This document shows positions 52,822-62,489 of a stretch of 64,000 nucleotides of DNA, piece after piece (the stretch's first letter is position 1; each line of letters starts with the position of its first letter). The notes beneath the pieces were generated by a model. It saw only the letters and a program-made list of their open reading frames with translations, did not search any database and had not been told where the DNA came from. The DNA is from Glutamicibacter sp. JL.03c (GTDB taxonomy: Bacteria; Actinomycetota; Actinomycetes; Actinomycetales; Micrococcaceae): the NCBI RefSeq assembly GCF_025854375.1, contig NZ_CP107575.1, positions 3,162,001-3,226,000 on the forward strand. Reading direction: 5' to 3'. The position numbers were made by a program, and so were the translations under genes.

Positions 52822-53008
52822 GCCGTCCTCCAAGTCCTGAATTTAAACCCTACCCTTACGTTAGGTTAGAGTTAAGCGGGATGATTCATGCCAGCCTGGC
52901 GCCTTTCGAATCATCCGCGGCGCAATGACGCGCACCCCCAAGAATTCTACGCAACCCCAGCGTTCCCCGGTCTTTACCCGCCCGCCCTGCATCGAAGGGA
53001 GCTCTTTA

Positions 53009-54529
53009 ATGAGCCCAATCACCAGTTCGGAGCCGTCAGCCTTGGCTCCGCTTGAACGCCAATCCGTGCTGCGCACGCTGAAATCCCCGCGCCTGCTGAA
53101 GACCGAGGTGCTCGGCGGGCTGGTAGTAGCCCTGGCCCTGATTCCGGAGGCCATTGCCTTCTCCATCATTGCCGGCGTGGATCCGCGCATCGGGCTGTTC
53201 GCCTCCTTCACCATGGCAGTGTCCATCTCCTTCTTCGGCGGCCGCCCCGCCATGATCTCGGCCGCCACCGGCGCGATCGCGCTGGTCATCGCGCCCCTGG
53301 TGGCCAGCCACGGCACCGACTACTTCATCGCCGCGGTCATCATGGCCGGGGTCTTCCAGGTGATCCTGGCACTGCTGGGCGTGGCCAAGCTGATGCGCTT
53401 CATCCCGCGGCAGGTGATGGTCGGTTTCGTCAACGCGCTGGCCATCCTGATCTTCCTGGCCCAGGTCCCCGAGCTGCTCGGCGTCCCATGGCTGGTCTAC
53501 CCGCTGGTGGGCCTTGGATTGCTGATTGTTTTCGGCTTGCCCAAACTGACCACCGCAATCCCAGCCCCGTTGGTGGCCATTGTGGTGCTCACCGGGATCA
53601 CCGTCCTCGCCTCCGTGGCCGTGCCCACCGTGGGCGACAAGGGCCAGCTTCCCGAGTCCCTGCCAAGCTTGTTCATCCCCCATGTGCCGCTGACCTTCGA
53701 AACCCTGCAGGTGCTCTTCTCCTATGCGCTGGCCATGGCCTTCGTGGGCCTGCTCGAATCCCTGATGACCGCCAAGCTGGTTGATGACGTCACCGACACC
53801 CACTCGGACAAGACCCGGGAATCCTGGGGCCAGGGCGCGGCGAATATCATCACCGGATTCTTCGGCGGCATGGGCGGCTGCGCGATGATCGGGCAAACCA
53901 TGATCAACGTGAAGGCTTCCGGGGCGCGGACCCGGATCTCCACCTTCCTGGCCGGCACCTTCCTGCTCATCCTGGTCGTCGTGCTCGGCGACGTGGTGGC
54001 GTTGATCCCGATGGCCGCGCTGGTTGCGGTGATGATTTTCGTTTCCATCGCCACTTTCGATTGGCACAGCATCCGGCCCTCCACGCTGCGCATGATGCCC
54101 AAGAGCGAAACCACCGTCATGCTCATTACCGTGGCATTCACCGTCGCCACCCACAATCTCGCTATCGGCGTCGGGGTCGGCGTGCTCACCGCCATGGTGC
54201 TCTTCGCCAACCGGGTGGCCCATCTGGTGACGGTCACCCGCAGCATCGAGGAGCACTTCGAAGAGAAGATCGCCAAGTACGTGGTCAACGGCGAACTGTT
54301 CTTCGCCTCCTCCAATGACCTGTACTCGCAGTTCAACTATGCTCAAGACCCGCAAAATATTGTCATCGACATGCATAGCTCGCATCTCTGGGACGCTTCG
54401 ACCATCGCTGCCTTGGATTCGATCACCGGCAAATACGGGAAGTACGGCAAAAATGTCCAGATCGAAGGGCTGAACCAGGCCAGTGCGAAGATGCGCGAGC
54501 GCCTGGGAGGAAAGCTCGGCGGGCACTAG
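53009..54529 (+). CDS. SulP-family anion transporter with STAS domain
   Basis: About 506 residues from ATG 53009 (AAGGGAG upstream). The membrane domain has ALALIPEAIAFSIIAGVDPRIGL and GAIALVI-type segments of the SulP family (sulfate or bicarbonate transport), and residues about 400-500 form the STAS domain. The divergent MerR gene probably controls it. Confidence 0.9.
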   Translation: MSPITSSEPSALAPLERQSVLRTLKSPRLLKTEVLGGLVVALALIPEAIAFSIIAGVDPRIGLFASFTMAVSISFFGGRPAMISAATGAIALVIAPLVASHGTDYFIAAVIMAGVFQVILALLGVAKLMRFIPRQVMVGFVNALAILIFLAQVPELLGVPWLVYPLVGLGLLIVFGLPKLTTAIPAPLVAIVVLTGITVLASVAVPTVGDKGQLPESLPSLFIPHVPLTFETLQVLFSYALAMAFVGLLESLMTAKLVDDVTDTHSDKTRESWGQGAANIITGFFGGMGGCAMIGQTMINVKASGARTRISTFLAGTFLLILVVVLGDVVALIPMAALVAVMIFVSIATFDWHSIRPSTLRMMPKSETTVMLITVAFTVATHNLAIGVGVGVLTAMVLFANRVAHLVTVTRSIEEHFEEKIAKYVVNGELFFASSNDLYSQFNYAQDPQNIVIDMHSSHLWDASTIAALDSITGKYGKYGKNVQIEGLNQASAKMRERLGGKLGGH

Positions 54530-55390
54530 CTCTGGGGATTTAATGAGGACGGGCAGCCATCCTAATCAAGACGGCACATCGGAATAGCCGCCCGAACTTT
54601 TGATCGCCCTAATCATTCCGAAGATTTCAACAGGACCCTCTTTGCTCCGCATGTACGGGGCCTGCAGCACGGGTATTTCAGCGCACATCACCCTGGGCAA
54701 GGGTGGAGATGGCTTCTCGAATCCATCGGGACTGGATTTCGCTGGCCGCCAACGTAGTGATGCAAGACTGGATAGAAGTCCATACAGTGCCCGTATGGCT
54801 GCCCTGAGCATCACCGGCAGGGCTCTGTGAACTTGCGGCCGTTACCAAAAAGGCCGGAATGCCTACCTTGTCGGATCATGGCAAGGTTGTGATCAAAGCC
54901 TATTCAGCTAGGGGAATCACCCAGCTGCGCCACGACCGCGTCACTCTTCGCGATTCCGCACTGGCGATGGCGCGCTCAGCCGCGCATAGCGGCGACCGCG
55001 CAACTCTGGACCAGGCAATGGAATTCTCCAATTCCAACCGCGCGGAGCTTGCGGCGGTGAATGCCAGGGAAGCTCAGCGGGTAAATTCGTGAATTACCCT
55101 CAAGCCCGCTTGCGCATCGCCTTGCCAGCTGAATCGGGCAGGTGAAGCCAGACGTGGTGGCTCGCGGACCAGCCACCGGAGCAACGTGCACTTGCTGACC
55201 GTGATCCTTAGCTGATAGCAGCACGCCTGGTACCTGCCCCACAGTTCACGGCAACGCAGCCAGGTCACGGCGCCCATTCTTATTCATTGACATATGCATA
55301 GGATCTTTCCTGCCCGCGTGCCACAATCCGAAGAGGATCGTAGCGTCGGGCACCTGCTGGCGCGTTTTGAGCAAGGAGGAAACGGCGGCA
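54530..55390. other. Gene-poor region
   Basis: About 860 bp. The only frame worth listing is 54859-55092. A minus-strand frame near 54566-54660 reads PVEIFGMIRAIKSS, resembling the start of LLM flavin oxidoreductases, then stops; it may be a remnant. No repeats or RNA genes are seen. Confidence 0.45.
54859..55092 (+). CDS. Small hypothetical protein
   Basis: 77 residues, hydrophilic, rich in alanine, serine and arginine, with no recognised domain. AAGG lies about 5 nt before ATG 54859. It may be real, or chance in a gene-poor stretch. Confidence 0.3.
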   Translation: MPTLSDHGKVVIKAYSARGITQLRHDRVTLRDSALAMARSAAHSGDRATLDQAMEFSNSNRAELAAVNAREAQRVNS

Positions 55391-56620
55391 GTGCAAGCGA
55401 GAATGGGGCAGTCCCAGCAGCGGACCAACACAGCCTGGATCATCATCGTGGCCTCCGGCGTTATGGCAGGGCTGCATATCTGGAAGCTCTCCCCGGCGCT
55501 GACCGTGATCCAGGACGAGCTGGGCTTCTCGCTGATCTTCTCCGGCGTATTGCTCGGAGTGGTGCAAGTGGCCGGCATGCTCGGAGGCCTGGCGGTCTCG
55601 CTGCTCGCCGAAGTGATCTCGCAACGCCGCACGCTGATTCTCGGCCTGCTCCTGCTGGTTGCCGGCAGCGCGCTGGGGGCCGTCTCGCCCAGCGCCCCAT
55701 GGCTGCTGGCCACCCGCGCGCTGGAAGGTGCCGGCGTCATCATGGCCACCGTCATGGGACCGGGACTGGTCCGGCTGCATGCGCCCGCCAAGAACTTGAA
55801 CATGGCCGTGGGCTGGTGGGCCGCCTACATGGGCATGGCCACTTTCCTCGGGGTCTTCTGCACCGCACTGGCCCTGCAGCATATGCCGTGGCACCTGTGG
55901 TGGGCCGTCCTCGCGGCCATCACTTTGCTGCCCATTCCACTGATCCTGAAGTTCGTCGCCGCGGACCGCCCGTCGGGACCGGCGGCCCTGCGCGAGGCCG
56001 TCCAGCGCATCGCCATCACCGCCCGTTCCTCCCGCGTGTGGATCTCAGGACTCATCTTCGGCTGCTATACGGTGCAATGGATGGCAGTAGTGGGGTTCCT
56101 GCCCACAATCTATGAGGATTTCGGCCTCACGCCGGTGGCCGGCGGTTTGGCTTCTGCCGTGGTAGGGGGCCTGAACGCCGTCGGCGCCATTGTCTGCGGA
56201 GGCCTGCTGCACCACGGGATCAACGGGCGAACCCTGCTCCTGGCCGGTTTCGCGTTGATGTCCCTGACGTCGATGCTGACCTTCGTTGTGGATTACCCAG
56301 TGCAGCTGGTGTGGGTCCAGATGCTTTGCGTGGGCTTGTTCTCGCTTGCCGGCGCGAGCATTCCCACCACGATGACCCGGGTCATCGTGGATCTGGCCCC
56401 TGCCGGAGGTTCGGGGCCAGCGTCCATGGGCTTGAGCCAGCAGATCTTCAACATCGGCAATTTCGCCGGCCCGATGCTGCTGGCCTTATTGGCCACGTTC
56501 AGCGGAGGATGGAAATCCACCTGGACCCTGACCGTGGCGTTCGCACTCCTCGGAGCACTTTTGACCATGGTGCTTTCCCGCACGAACTCGCCATTCGAGA
56601 CCACTGGACCAGCCCGCTAG
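55391..56620 (+). CDS. MFS transporter, CynX/NimT-like
   Basis: About 409 residues from GTG 55391 (AAGGAGG about 11 nt upstream); TTG 55367 is also in frame. About twelve membrane helices, with no DGYD-type signature, fitting the cyanate/NimT-like carriers. Substrate unknown; single gene, convergent with the Ldh-family gene. Confidence 0.8.
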   Translation: MQARMGQSQQRTNTAWIIIVASGVMAGLHIWKLSPALTVIQDELGFSLIFSGVLLGVVQVAGMLGGLAVSLLAEVISQRRTLILGLLLLVAGSALGAVSPSAPWLLATRALEGAGVIMATVMGPGLVRLHAPAKNLNMAVGWWAAYMGMATFLGVFCTALALQHMPWHLWWAVLAAITLLPIPLILKFVAADRPSGPAALREAVQRIAITARSSRVWISGLIFGCYTVQWMAVVGFLPTIYEDFGLTPVAGGLASAVVGGLNAVGAIVCGGLLHHGINGRTLLLAGFALMSLTSMLTFVVDYPVQLVWVQMLCVGLFSLAGASIPTTMTRVIVDLAPAGGSGPASMGLSQQIFNIGNFAGPMLLALLATFSGGWKSTWTLTVAFALLGALLTMVLSRTNSPFETTGPAR

Positions 56621-56640
56621 CAGCTTTGGGCCACCTGCCG

Positions 56641-57666
56641 CTATCTGCTGGCCGGCGGCTCGATGCCCAGCTGCCGGGCAATGCGATGCAACTGCCCGGT
56701 GGTGACTGCATTGAGCCGGATTACCGTGTCTTCGGCCATTGCCTCGGGCGACGGAGCGTTCTCTCCCGGCGCACGGATCGCACGGGCCCCGGGTTCCAGC
56801 TCGGAGCTCTTGACGTGGGCAATGAATTCCTCGACCTGGGCCGTGTAGTCCTCCAGGTCGCGCAGCTGCGCGACGTCCAAGGCGATGATCAGCGTCCCCT
56901 GGGCTTCTTCGCTCTGCCGGGCTGATACCGTGTCTGATCCAGTGAGCGCACCACCCAGGGCTTCGACCAGCAGGCCCAGCCCGAAGCCCTTGAATCCGCC
57001 GAACGCCTTCAGGTACCCGCCGGGACCTGTCCAGGTGTCCGGTGCGCTGCCGGTGCTGTCCTTTTCGAAATGCAGCCTGCCCGATGCCACCTCGCTGGTA
57101 GCGAAGTCCAGCACCAGATGCGGGGCCTTGGCCCGGGGCACACCGGCGGCTATGGGGTTGGTCGACAGCCGTGGCTGGGTTCCGCCCGGCGGGAGCACCG
57201 ACTGCAGCGAGCCATTGTTGTTCCCGAAGACCAAGGTGATGACACCTTGCTCGGCGGCATCCTCGCAGAACGGGGCAAAGCGTCCGGCGAAATCGCTATT
57301 GCGCACCGTCACCGCGCTGATACCATGCTCCTTCGCCCGCTCCACCGCGAGCTGCGTCGCGTCGCGCAAGGCAAAGTGCCCATGGGCGCGCTGGCCATTC
57401 ATGGTCACCAGGGCCCCGCGATCCTTCTCAATCGTGCTCCGGGCCGCCGCATTGGTGATCCCCTCGACCGAGCGGTCCACATATTCGGGCAGCCTCCGCA
57501 ACCCATGCGAAGGATGCCCGGCCAGTTCCGAGGCAATCAGGTGGCGGGCCATGTAGGCGCTGTCCTCGGCGCTGGCGCCAACCGCCTGCATGCAGCGTTC
57601 AATGAAGCCGTGCAGCTGGTGCGATCCGAAGGCTGTTTCGCCCGCCGGCCTGGTGTCATCACTCAT
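56641..57666 (-). CDS. Ldh-family (malate/L-lactate/Delta1-pyrroline-2-carboxylate) NAD(P) oxidoreductase
   Basis: 341 residues of the Ldh2/MDH2-like fold, with HPSHGLRRLPEYVD near residue 51 and NPIAAGVP and GFKGFGLGLLVEALGG segments that are family hallmarks. Members reduce 2-oxo or cyclic imino acids, including Delta1-pyrroline-2-carboxylate and sulfolactate. Last of a long minus-strand run; a role in (hydroxy)proline use is possible. Confidence 0.82.
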   Translation of the reverse strand: MSDDTRPAGETAFGSHQLHGFIERCMQAVGASAEDSAYMARHLIASELAGHPSHGLRRLPEYVDRSVEGITNAAARSTIEKDRGALVTMNGQRAHGHFALRDATQLAVERAKEHGISAVTVRNSDFAGRFAPFCEDAAEQGVITLVFGNNNGSLQSVLPPGGTQPRLSTNPIAAGVPRAKAPHLVLDFATSEVASGRLHFEKDSTGSAPDTWTGPGGYLKAFGGFKGFGLGLLVEALGGALTGSDTVSARQSEEAQGTLIIALDVAQLRDLEDYTAQVEEFIAHVKSSELEPGARAIRAPGENAPSPEAMAEDTVIRLNAVTTGQLHRIARQLGIEPPASR

Positions 57667-57731
57667 GCTTGCTCCTCTTGCTCTTGGTCCAAGGTCCTGT
57701 CCGCGCTTTCCCGCAGGACAGCGATCACCGC

Positions 57732-58478
57732 TCAGCGCACGTAGTCGGCGCCGGTGATGTCCACCGTAGCCCCCGTCAGGTGCCGCGACCGGCCACTGGC
57801 CAGGAAGACCGCCAGCTCGGCGACATCACTGGCCGGGGTCATTTCTCCCAGCGGAAGGGCCGTGATCGACGGGTCGTCGGCGGCCAGGTGGCTGGAGAGC
57901 TCGGTGGCCACCCACCCCGGGGAAATGGCGTAGGCGAGGATCCCCTCCTTGGCATAGCCGCGGGCAATGCCCTTGGTCAGCGACTGCAATCCGCCCTTGG
58001 CGGCCCCATAGGCCAGATGCTCGGCGTCATCGCCCCGGTGCGCAGACCGGCTGGTCACGTTGATGATCGCACCGCCACCCTGCCCGCGGAAATGCTCGAT
58101 GGCCTCCCGGCACAGGTCCGCTGGCGCCTGCAGATTCAGCTCCAGATTCTTCGCCCAGCCTTCAGCCCAGGCTTTCGGATCATCCACCGGCGAATCCAGC
58201 CAGGCTCCGGCGTTGTTGATCAGCACATCCACCTGCCCCAATTCGGCCACGCTGGCAGCGAAGAACGCGCGACGTGCGGAGGCATCCGTCAGGTCCGCGG
58301 CCAGAGCGGTCACCCTGCCGCCGAATTCTTCGCTCACGCTGGCGGCCGTGGCGGCGCTTCGCCCGGCGTGCGCCACGATGCGCGCACCTTCTCGATGCGC
58401 GGCGCGCACCATCTCCAGGCCGATGCCGCGCGAGGCACCGGTGATAACAAGGCCCTTGCCTTCCAGCAGCCCCGCCAT
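57732..58478 (-). CDS. SDR-family oxidoreductase
   Basis: 248 residues, classical SDR: TGASRGIG cofactor motif, NNAG, catalytic serine in NVTSRSAH and YGAAK pair. Its ATG immediately follows the TAA of the preceding SDR gene, so both are one unit. Substrate unknown. Confidence 0.86.
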   Translation of the reverse strand: MAGLLEGKGLVITGASRGIGLEMVRAAHREGARIVAHAGRSAATAASVSEEFGGRVTALAADLTDASARRAFFAASVAELGQVDVLINNAGAWLDSPVDDPKAWAEGWAKNLELNLQAPADLCREAIEHFRGQGGGAIINVTSRSAHRGDDAEHLAYGAAKGGLQSLTKGIARGYAKEGILAYAISPGWVATELSSHLAADDPSITALPLGEMTPASDVAELAVFLASGRSRHLTGATVDITGADYVR

Positions 58479-59264
58479 TTAGGCCACCGCCTGGGCGCCG
58501 GTGATTTCAACGACGCTGCCGCACAGGTACGGTGCCTCGTCGCTGGCCAGGAAAGCCACCAGCGCGGCAATCTCGTGCGGGCGTCCCACCCGCCCAAAGG
58601 GCACCAGCGAATCCAGGTCCTCCACAGAGCGTCCCGTGCGCGCCAGATTCGCCTCGACCATAGGGGTCAGCACCTCGCCCGGGGCGATGGCATTGACTCG
58701 AATCTTGTCCGGAGCATAGTCGCGGGCAAGATTTTTGGTAAAGGAGACAACGGCTGCCTTTGTCACGTTGTAGGCGATGTGACCCGGAGCCGGGCTGATA
58801 CCCCATTGGCTGGCGGTATTCACGATGGATCCACCACCCTGGGCCTGCATCAGCGGCACCACGAGCTTGGAGAGCCGGTACAGGGAGTCCAGGTTCACTG
58901 CGAAGGACAAATCCCAGTCCTCGTCACTGAGTTCAAGCAGTGGTCCGCGCCGGTTGATCCCGGCATTGTTCACCAGCACGTCGATTTGGCTATGCTCTGC
59001 GACGACTTCCTCGATCGCGCTGGCGCAGGCCTCGGCATCAGTGAGGTTGAAGACCGCGGTGGCCGCCTGGTAACCGGCAGCACGCAGCTCGTTCTGCAGC
59101 GTCTCGGCTGCTTCGCGATTCGTGTCAGCGATGACTACTGTAGCGCCTTCGACAGCCAGCCTGGCGCAGATGGCCGCGCCGATGCCACCGGCACCACCGG
59201 TGACCAGGGCGGTCTTTCCCTCGAAACGGCGAGCGCCGTAGGTCTCAATATTTTCCAGGATCAT
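58479..59264 (-). CDS. SDR-family oxidoreductase
   Basis: 261 residues, classical SDR: TGGAGGIG, NNAG, NTASQWG serine and YNVTK pair. It differs clearly from the next SDR in the cofactor motif, so the pair may catalyse successive steps and is unlikely to be a recent duplication. Coupled head-to-tail without a gap. Confidence 0.86.
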   Translation of the reverse strand: MILENIETYGARRFEGKTALVTGGAGGIGAAICARLAVEGATVVIADTNREAAETLQNELRAAGYQAATAVFNLTDAEACASAIEEVVAEHSQIDVLVNNAGINRRGPLLELSDEDWDLSFAVNLDSLYRLSKLVVPLMQAQGGGSIVNTASQWGISPAPGHIAYNVTKAAVVSFTKNLARDYAPDKIRVNAIAPGEVLTPMVEANLARTGRSVEDLDSLVPFGRVGRPHEIAALVAFLASDEAPYLCGSVVEITGAQAVA

Positions 59265-59324
59265 GATTATGTTTCATGCCTTTCTCATGTAGGGCAGTGG
59301 AAATGATAGCTCTTTGGATGTTGT

Positions 59325-60851
59325 TTATTTGCGGGACACGATCTCGAGGGGTACTTCGTAGCGGGCGTCGAGCATCTCGGTGATATCTTTCGGCGCTGTC
59401 ATGGATTCCAAGTCGAGTTTCCCGCTGGTATAGAGCTGCCAATAGTCGATGAATTCACGCTTGATCAGCCCCGACATCAAGTACAAGCCAATAACATTGA
59501 AGACCGCCATGAGGAAGAACATCGAGTCGGCGAAGGAGATCACCGGGTCCAGCGAGACCGCGGCTCCGATCACGGTGAAGCACAGGAAGAAGCACTTGTA
59601 GACGGTTTCAGCTATCGGGTTGTCCTTGAAAAAGTAGCAGAAGGCCTTCATGCCGTAGTAGGAATTCGACATGATGGTGGTAAAGGCGAAGAGCACGACC
59701 GCCACAGTGAGGACGTAGGGGAACCAGGACACTGCCGAGGCAAAAGCGTTGGAAGTGATCACCACTCCGTCAGCGCCGACGTTAGCCGGGTCGTTCCAAG
59801 CCCCGGTGACCACGATGGTCAGCGCTGTTATCGAACACAGGATCACCGTATCCGCGAAAGGTTCCAGACCGGCAACCAGGCCCTCGGTGGCAGGGCGGTT
59901 GGTCTTCACGATCGAATGCGCGATGGGAGCATCTCCCACGCCGGCCGAGTTGGCGTAGGTGGCACGCTGGAAACCGATGATCAATGCGCCGATCGCCCCG
60001 CCGGTTGCACTATCCATCTTGAAGGCTTCGGAGAGGATCAGCATCAGCGCGCCAGGCAACTCGGTGATGTTCACCAGCAGCACCACTGCGCAGGCCATGA
60101 AGTAGAAGACGGTCATCAAGGGCACCAGAACCCCTGCGGCCTTGGCAATCGAGCGCACACCGCCGATGATCACGGCTCCGGCAAAGACGGCCAACACCAC
60201 TCCGATCACCCATTTATTTGACGCGAGGAAATCCCCGGCGGCGCTCCCCGCAGCGATCGAAACCAGCTGCGCTGTCGCTTGATTGGATTGGAACGCATTG
60301 GTGCCCATGGCTGCGATCATCATGCACGCGGCCCAGCCGGCGGCCAGGAACGCGCCGAGCTTACGATGGCCCATATGGGCCAAGCCGCTCTTCAAGTAGT
60401 ACATCGGCCCACCGGATATCTTCCCGTCGCTGATCCGGCGGAACGCCACCCCGAGCAGGCATTCAGCCATTTTGGTGCTCATTGCGAAGAATCCGGCAAT
60501 GAACATCCAGAACACAGCGCCCGGCCCCCCAACGGTGATGGCTATGGCCACTCCTGCGATGGTACCCAATCCGACTGTGCTGGAGACGGCGGTGGCCAAT
60601 GCCTGGAAATGCGTGGCTTCCCCTGGCGCGTTGGGCTGCGGGAACTTTCCGCGTACCAAATCGCACGCGTGTTTCATGCCCCTCAGGTTCAAGGCCCGCA
60701 GCTTCACGGTGAAAAACAGCCCGCACACCACGATCCACGTGACAATCACCGGGATATGTGTGCCAAAGAGCGGGATCTCGAAAAAGATGATGGCAGAGAA
60801 CGATTCTGCGAATGAGCCGAATTTCTCTTCAAGGAAAGCATCAATGTTCAC
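59325..60851 (-). CDS. Alanine/glycine:cation symporter family (AGCS) transporter
   Basis: 508 residues from GTG 60851 (GGAGG spaced 7 nt). Family segments AGVAIAITVGGPGAVFWM and GFQRATYANSAGVGDAPIAHS are clear. Sodium-coupled uptake of alanine, glycine or similar amino acids; here next to aldehyde dehydrogenase and proline-racemase-type genes, hydroxyproline or a D-amino acid is plausible. Confidence 0.9.
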   Translation of the reverse strand: MNIDAFLEEKFGSFAESFSAIIFFEIPLFGTHIPVIVTWIVVCGLFFTVKLRALNLRGMKHACDLVRGKFPQPNAPGEATHFQALATAVSSTVGLGTIAGVAIAITVGGPGAVFWMFIAGFFAMSTKMAECLLGVAFRRISDGKISGGPMYYLKSGLAHMGHRKLGAFLAAGWAACMMIAAMGTNAFQSNQATAQLVSIAAGSAAGDFLASNKWVIGVVLAVFAGAVIIGGVRSIAKAAGVLVPLMTVFYFMACAVVLLVNITELPGALMLILSEAFKMDSATGGAIGALIIGFQRATYANSAGVGDAPIAHSIVKTNRPATEGLVAGLEPFADTVILCSITALTIVVTGAWNDPANVGADGVVITSNAFASAVSWFPYVLTVAVVLFAFTTIMSNSYYGMKAFCYFFKDNPIAETVYKCFFLCFTVIGAAVSLDPVISFADSMFFLMAVFNVIGLYLMSGLIKREFIDYWQLYTSGKLDLESMTAPKDITEMLDARYEVPLEIVSRK

Positions 60852-60957
60852 TTCACGTCCTCCAGGGGCGACGGTGTGGTGGGTTGTTGCAGGGAAACAC
60901 ACGGCTGCGCGCACCGGTGATGAGGTGCCGGTGCGCCCAGCCAGTATTCGTCAGCGT

Positions 60958-62463
60958 CTAGTCGACGCTGAAGATGGTGCGGTGCCATTCCTTCCTGGCG
61001 TCGCCAGTCAAGTCGAACATCACGTGCTTGATCACCGTGTACTCGTCCAGCGAGTAGGTGGACATGTCCTTGCCGAAGCCGGACTGCTTCATTCCCCCGT
61101 GCGGCATTTCGGAGATGATCGGAATGTGGTCGTTGACCCAGACACAGCCCGATCGGATTTCCCGGGTGGCCCGGTTGGCCCGGTACACGTTGGTGGTCCA
61201 GGCACTGGCGGCCAGCCCGTAGGGGGTGTCGTTGGCCAGCTCGATGGCCTCCTCATCCGTGTCAAATGGAGTGACGGCCAGGACCGGGCCGAAGACCTCC
61301 TCGCGGAAGATCTCCGAGTCCGGGGTCGCGTCGGCCACCAAGGTGGGCAGGTAGTAGCTGCCGTTGGCGAATTGCTCTCCTTCCGGGATGCCGCCGCCGA
61401 TGACTCGGGCGTAGCCGCGGGCGCGCTCGACCATCTCCGCCACCTTCTCACGGTGCGCCATGGAAACCAGTGGACCCATATCGGTGGCTGGATCGGTGGT
61501 ATCCCCGATCTTCACCTGCGCGTACAGCTTGGAGACCCCGTCGATGAATTCCTCGTACAGGCTGCGGTGCACAATGGCACGCGTGGCCGCGGTGCAGTCC
61601 TGGCCGGAATTGATGAGCGAACCGGCTACCGCACCGTGGATTGCCGCTTCCAGATCGGCATCCTCGAAGACGACGAAAGGAGCCTTGCCCCCCAGTTCCA
61701 GATGCACGCGCTTGGCGGTGGTAGCCGCCGCATCCAGCACGGTGCGCCCCACCGGGGTGGATCCGGTGAAGGACAGCATATCCACATCCGGGTGGCGCAG
61801 CAGGTAGTCTCCCACGATCGATCCCTTGCCCACGACCACGTTAAGCACGCCATCGGGAAGACCGGCTTGCGCGGCGATTTGGGCAAACAAGGTCGTCGTC
61901 AGTGGAGTGATCTCCGCCGGCTTCAGGACAATCGTGTTTCCCGCCGCGATGGCCGGCAAGACTTTCCATGCCGCCATCTGCAGCGGATAGTTCCACGGCG
62001 AGATGGAGCCGATGACGCCGATCGCCTCGCGGCGGATCGACGAGGTGTGATCGGCCGAGTACTCCCCGGTGGCTTTGCCTTCCAAGTTGCGAGCTGCGCC
62101 CGAGAAGAAATCGATGTTGTCGATGGTGCCGGGCACATCGAATTCCCTGGCCAGGCGTATTGGCTTGCCAGCCTGTGCCGATTCGAGCTGCGCGAAGTCT
62201 TCGGCCCGTTCTTCCATAAGCCGGGCGAACTTGGCGAGAACCGCGGAGCGCTCGGCAGGGATCGTGGTGGACCACGGGCCGAAGGCGGCTTTGGCCGCGG
62301 CCACTGCCGCATCCACGTCTGCGGTGCCGGCCAGCTGGATGCTGGCGATTTCGGCACCGGTGGCCGGATTCGTCACGGATGTGTACTGGCCGCTGCTGCC
62401 TTCAGTCACGCGTCCATTGATGAACTGGCCCTGAACCAGGGCGCTGAGCGTGGTTTCGCTCAT
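60958..62463 (-). CDS. NAD(P)-dependent aldehyde dehydrogenase, aminobutyraldehyde-type
   Basis: 501 residues from ATG 62463 (GAGGA upstream); the long open frame extending upstream is out-of-frame coding in the racemase gene. Catalytic C290 in NSGQDC and E256 in LELGGK. Closest in look to gamma-aminobutyraldehyde/betaine aldehyde dehydrogenases; in a hydroxyproline pathway it would oxidise 2-oxoglutarate semialdehyde. Confidence 0.88.
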   Translation of the reverse strand: MSETTLSALVQGQFINGRVTEGSSGQYTSVTNPATGAEIASIQLAGTADVDAAVAAAKAAFGPWSTTIPAERSAVLAKFARLMEERAEDFAQLESAQAGKPIRLAREFDVPGTIDNIDFFSGAARNLEGKATGEYSADHTSSIRREAIGVIGSISPWNYPLQMAAWKVLPAIAAGNTIVLKPAEITPLTTTLFAQIAAQAGLPDGVLNVVVGKGSIVGDYLLRHPDVDMLSFTGSTPVGRTVLDAAATTAKRVHLELGGKAPFVVFEDADLEAAIHGAVAGSLINSGQDCTAATRAIVHRSLYEEFIDGVSKLYAQVKIGDTTDPATDMGPLVSMAHREKVAEMVERARGYARVIGGGIPEGEQFANGSYYLPTLVADATPDSEIFREEVFGPVLAVTPFDTDEEAIELANDTPYGLAASAWTTNVYRANRATREIRSGCVWVNDHIPIISEMPHGGMKQSGFGKDMSTYSLDEYTVIKHVMFDLTGDARKEWHRTIFSVD

Positions 62464-62489
62464 GGTCTGTTCCTCATTTTCTTGTGCTT

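Noticed and set aside
55074-55277. Minus-strand frame starting MGAVTWLRCRELW, like an FtsX-type permease start
   Set aside because: Only the first residues resemble the family, then similarity is lost; too weak to annotate.
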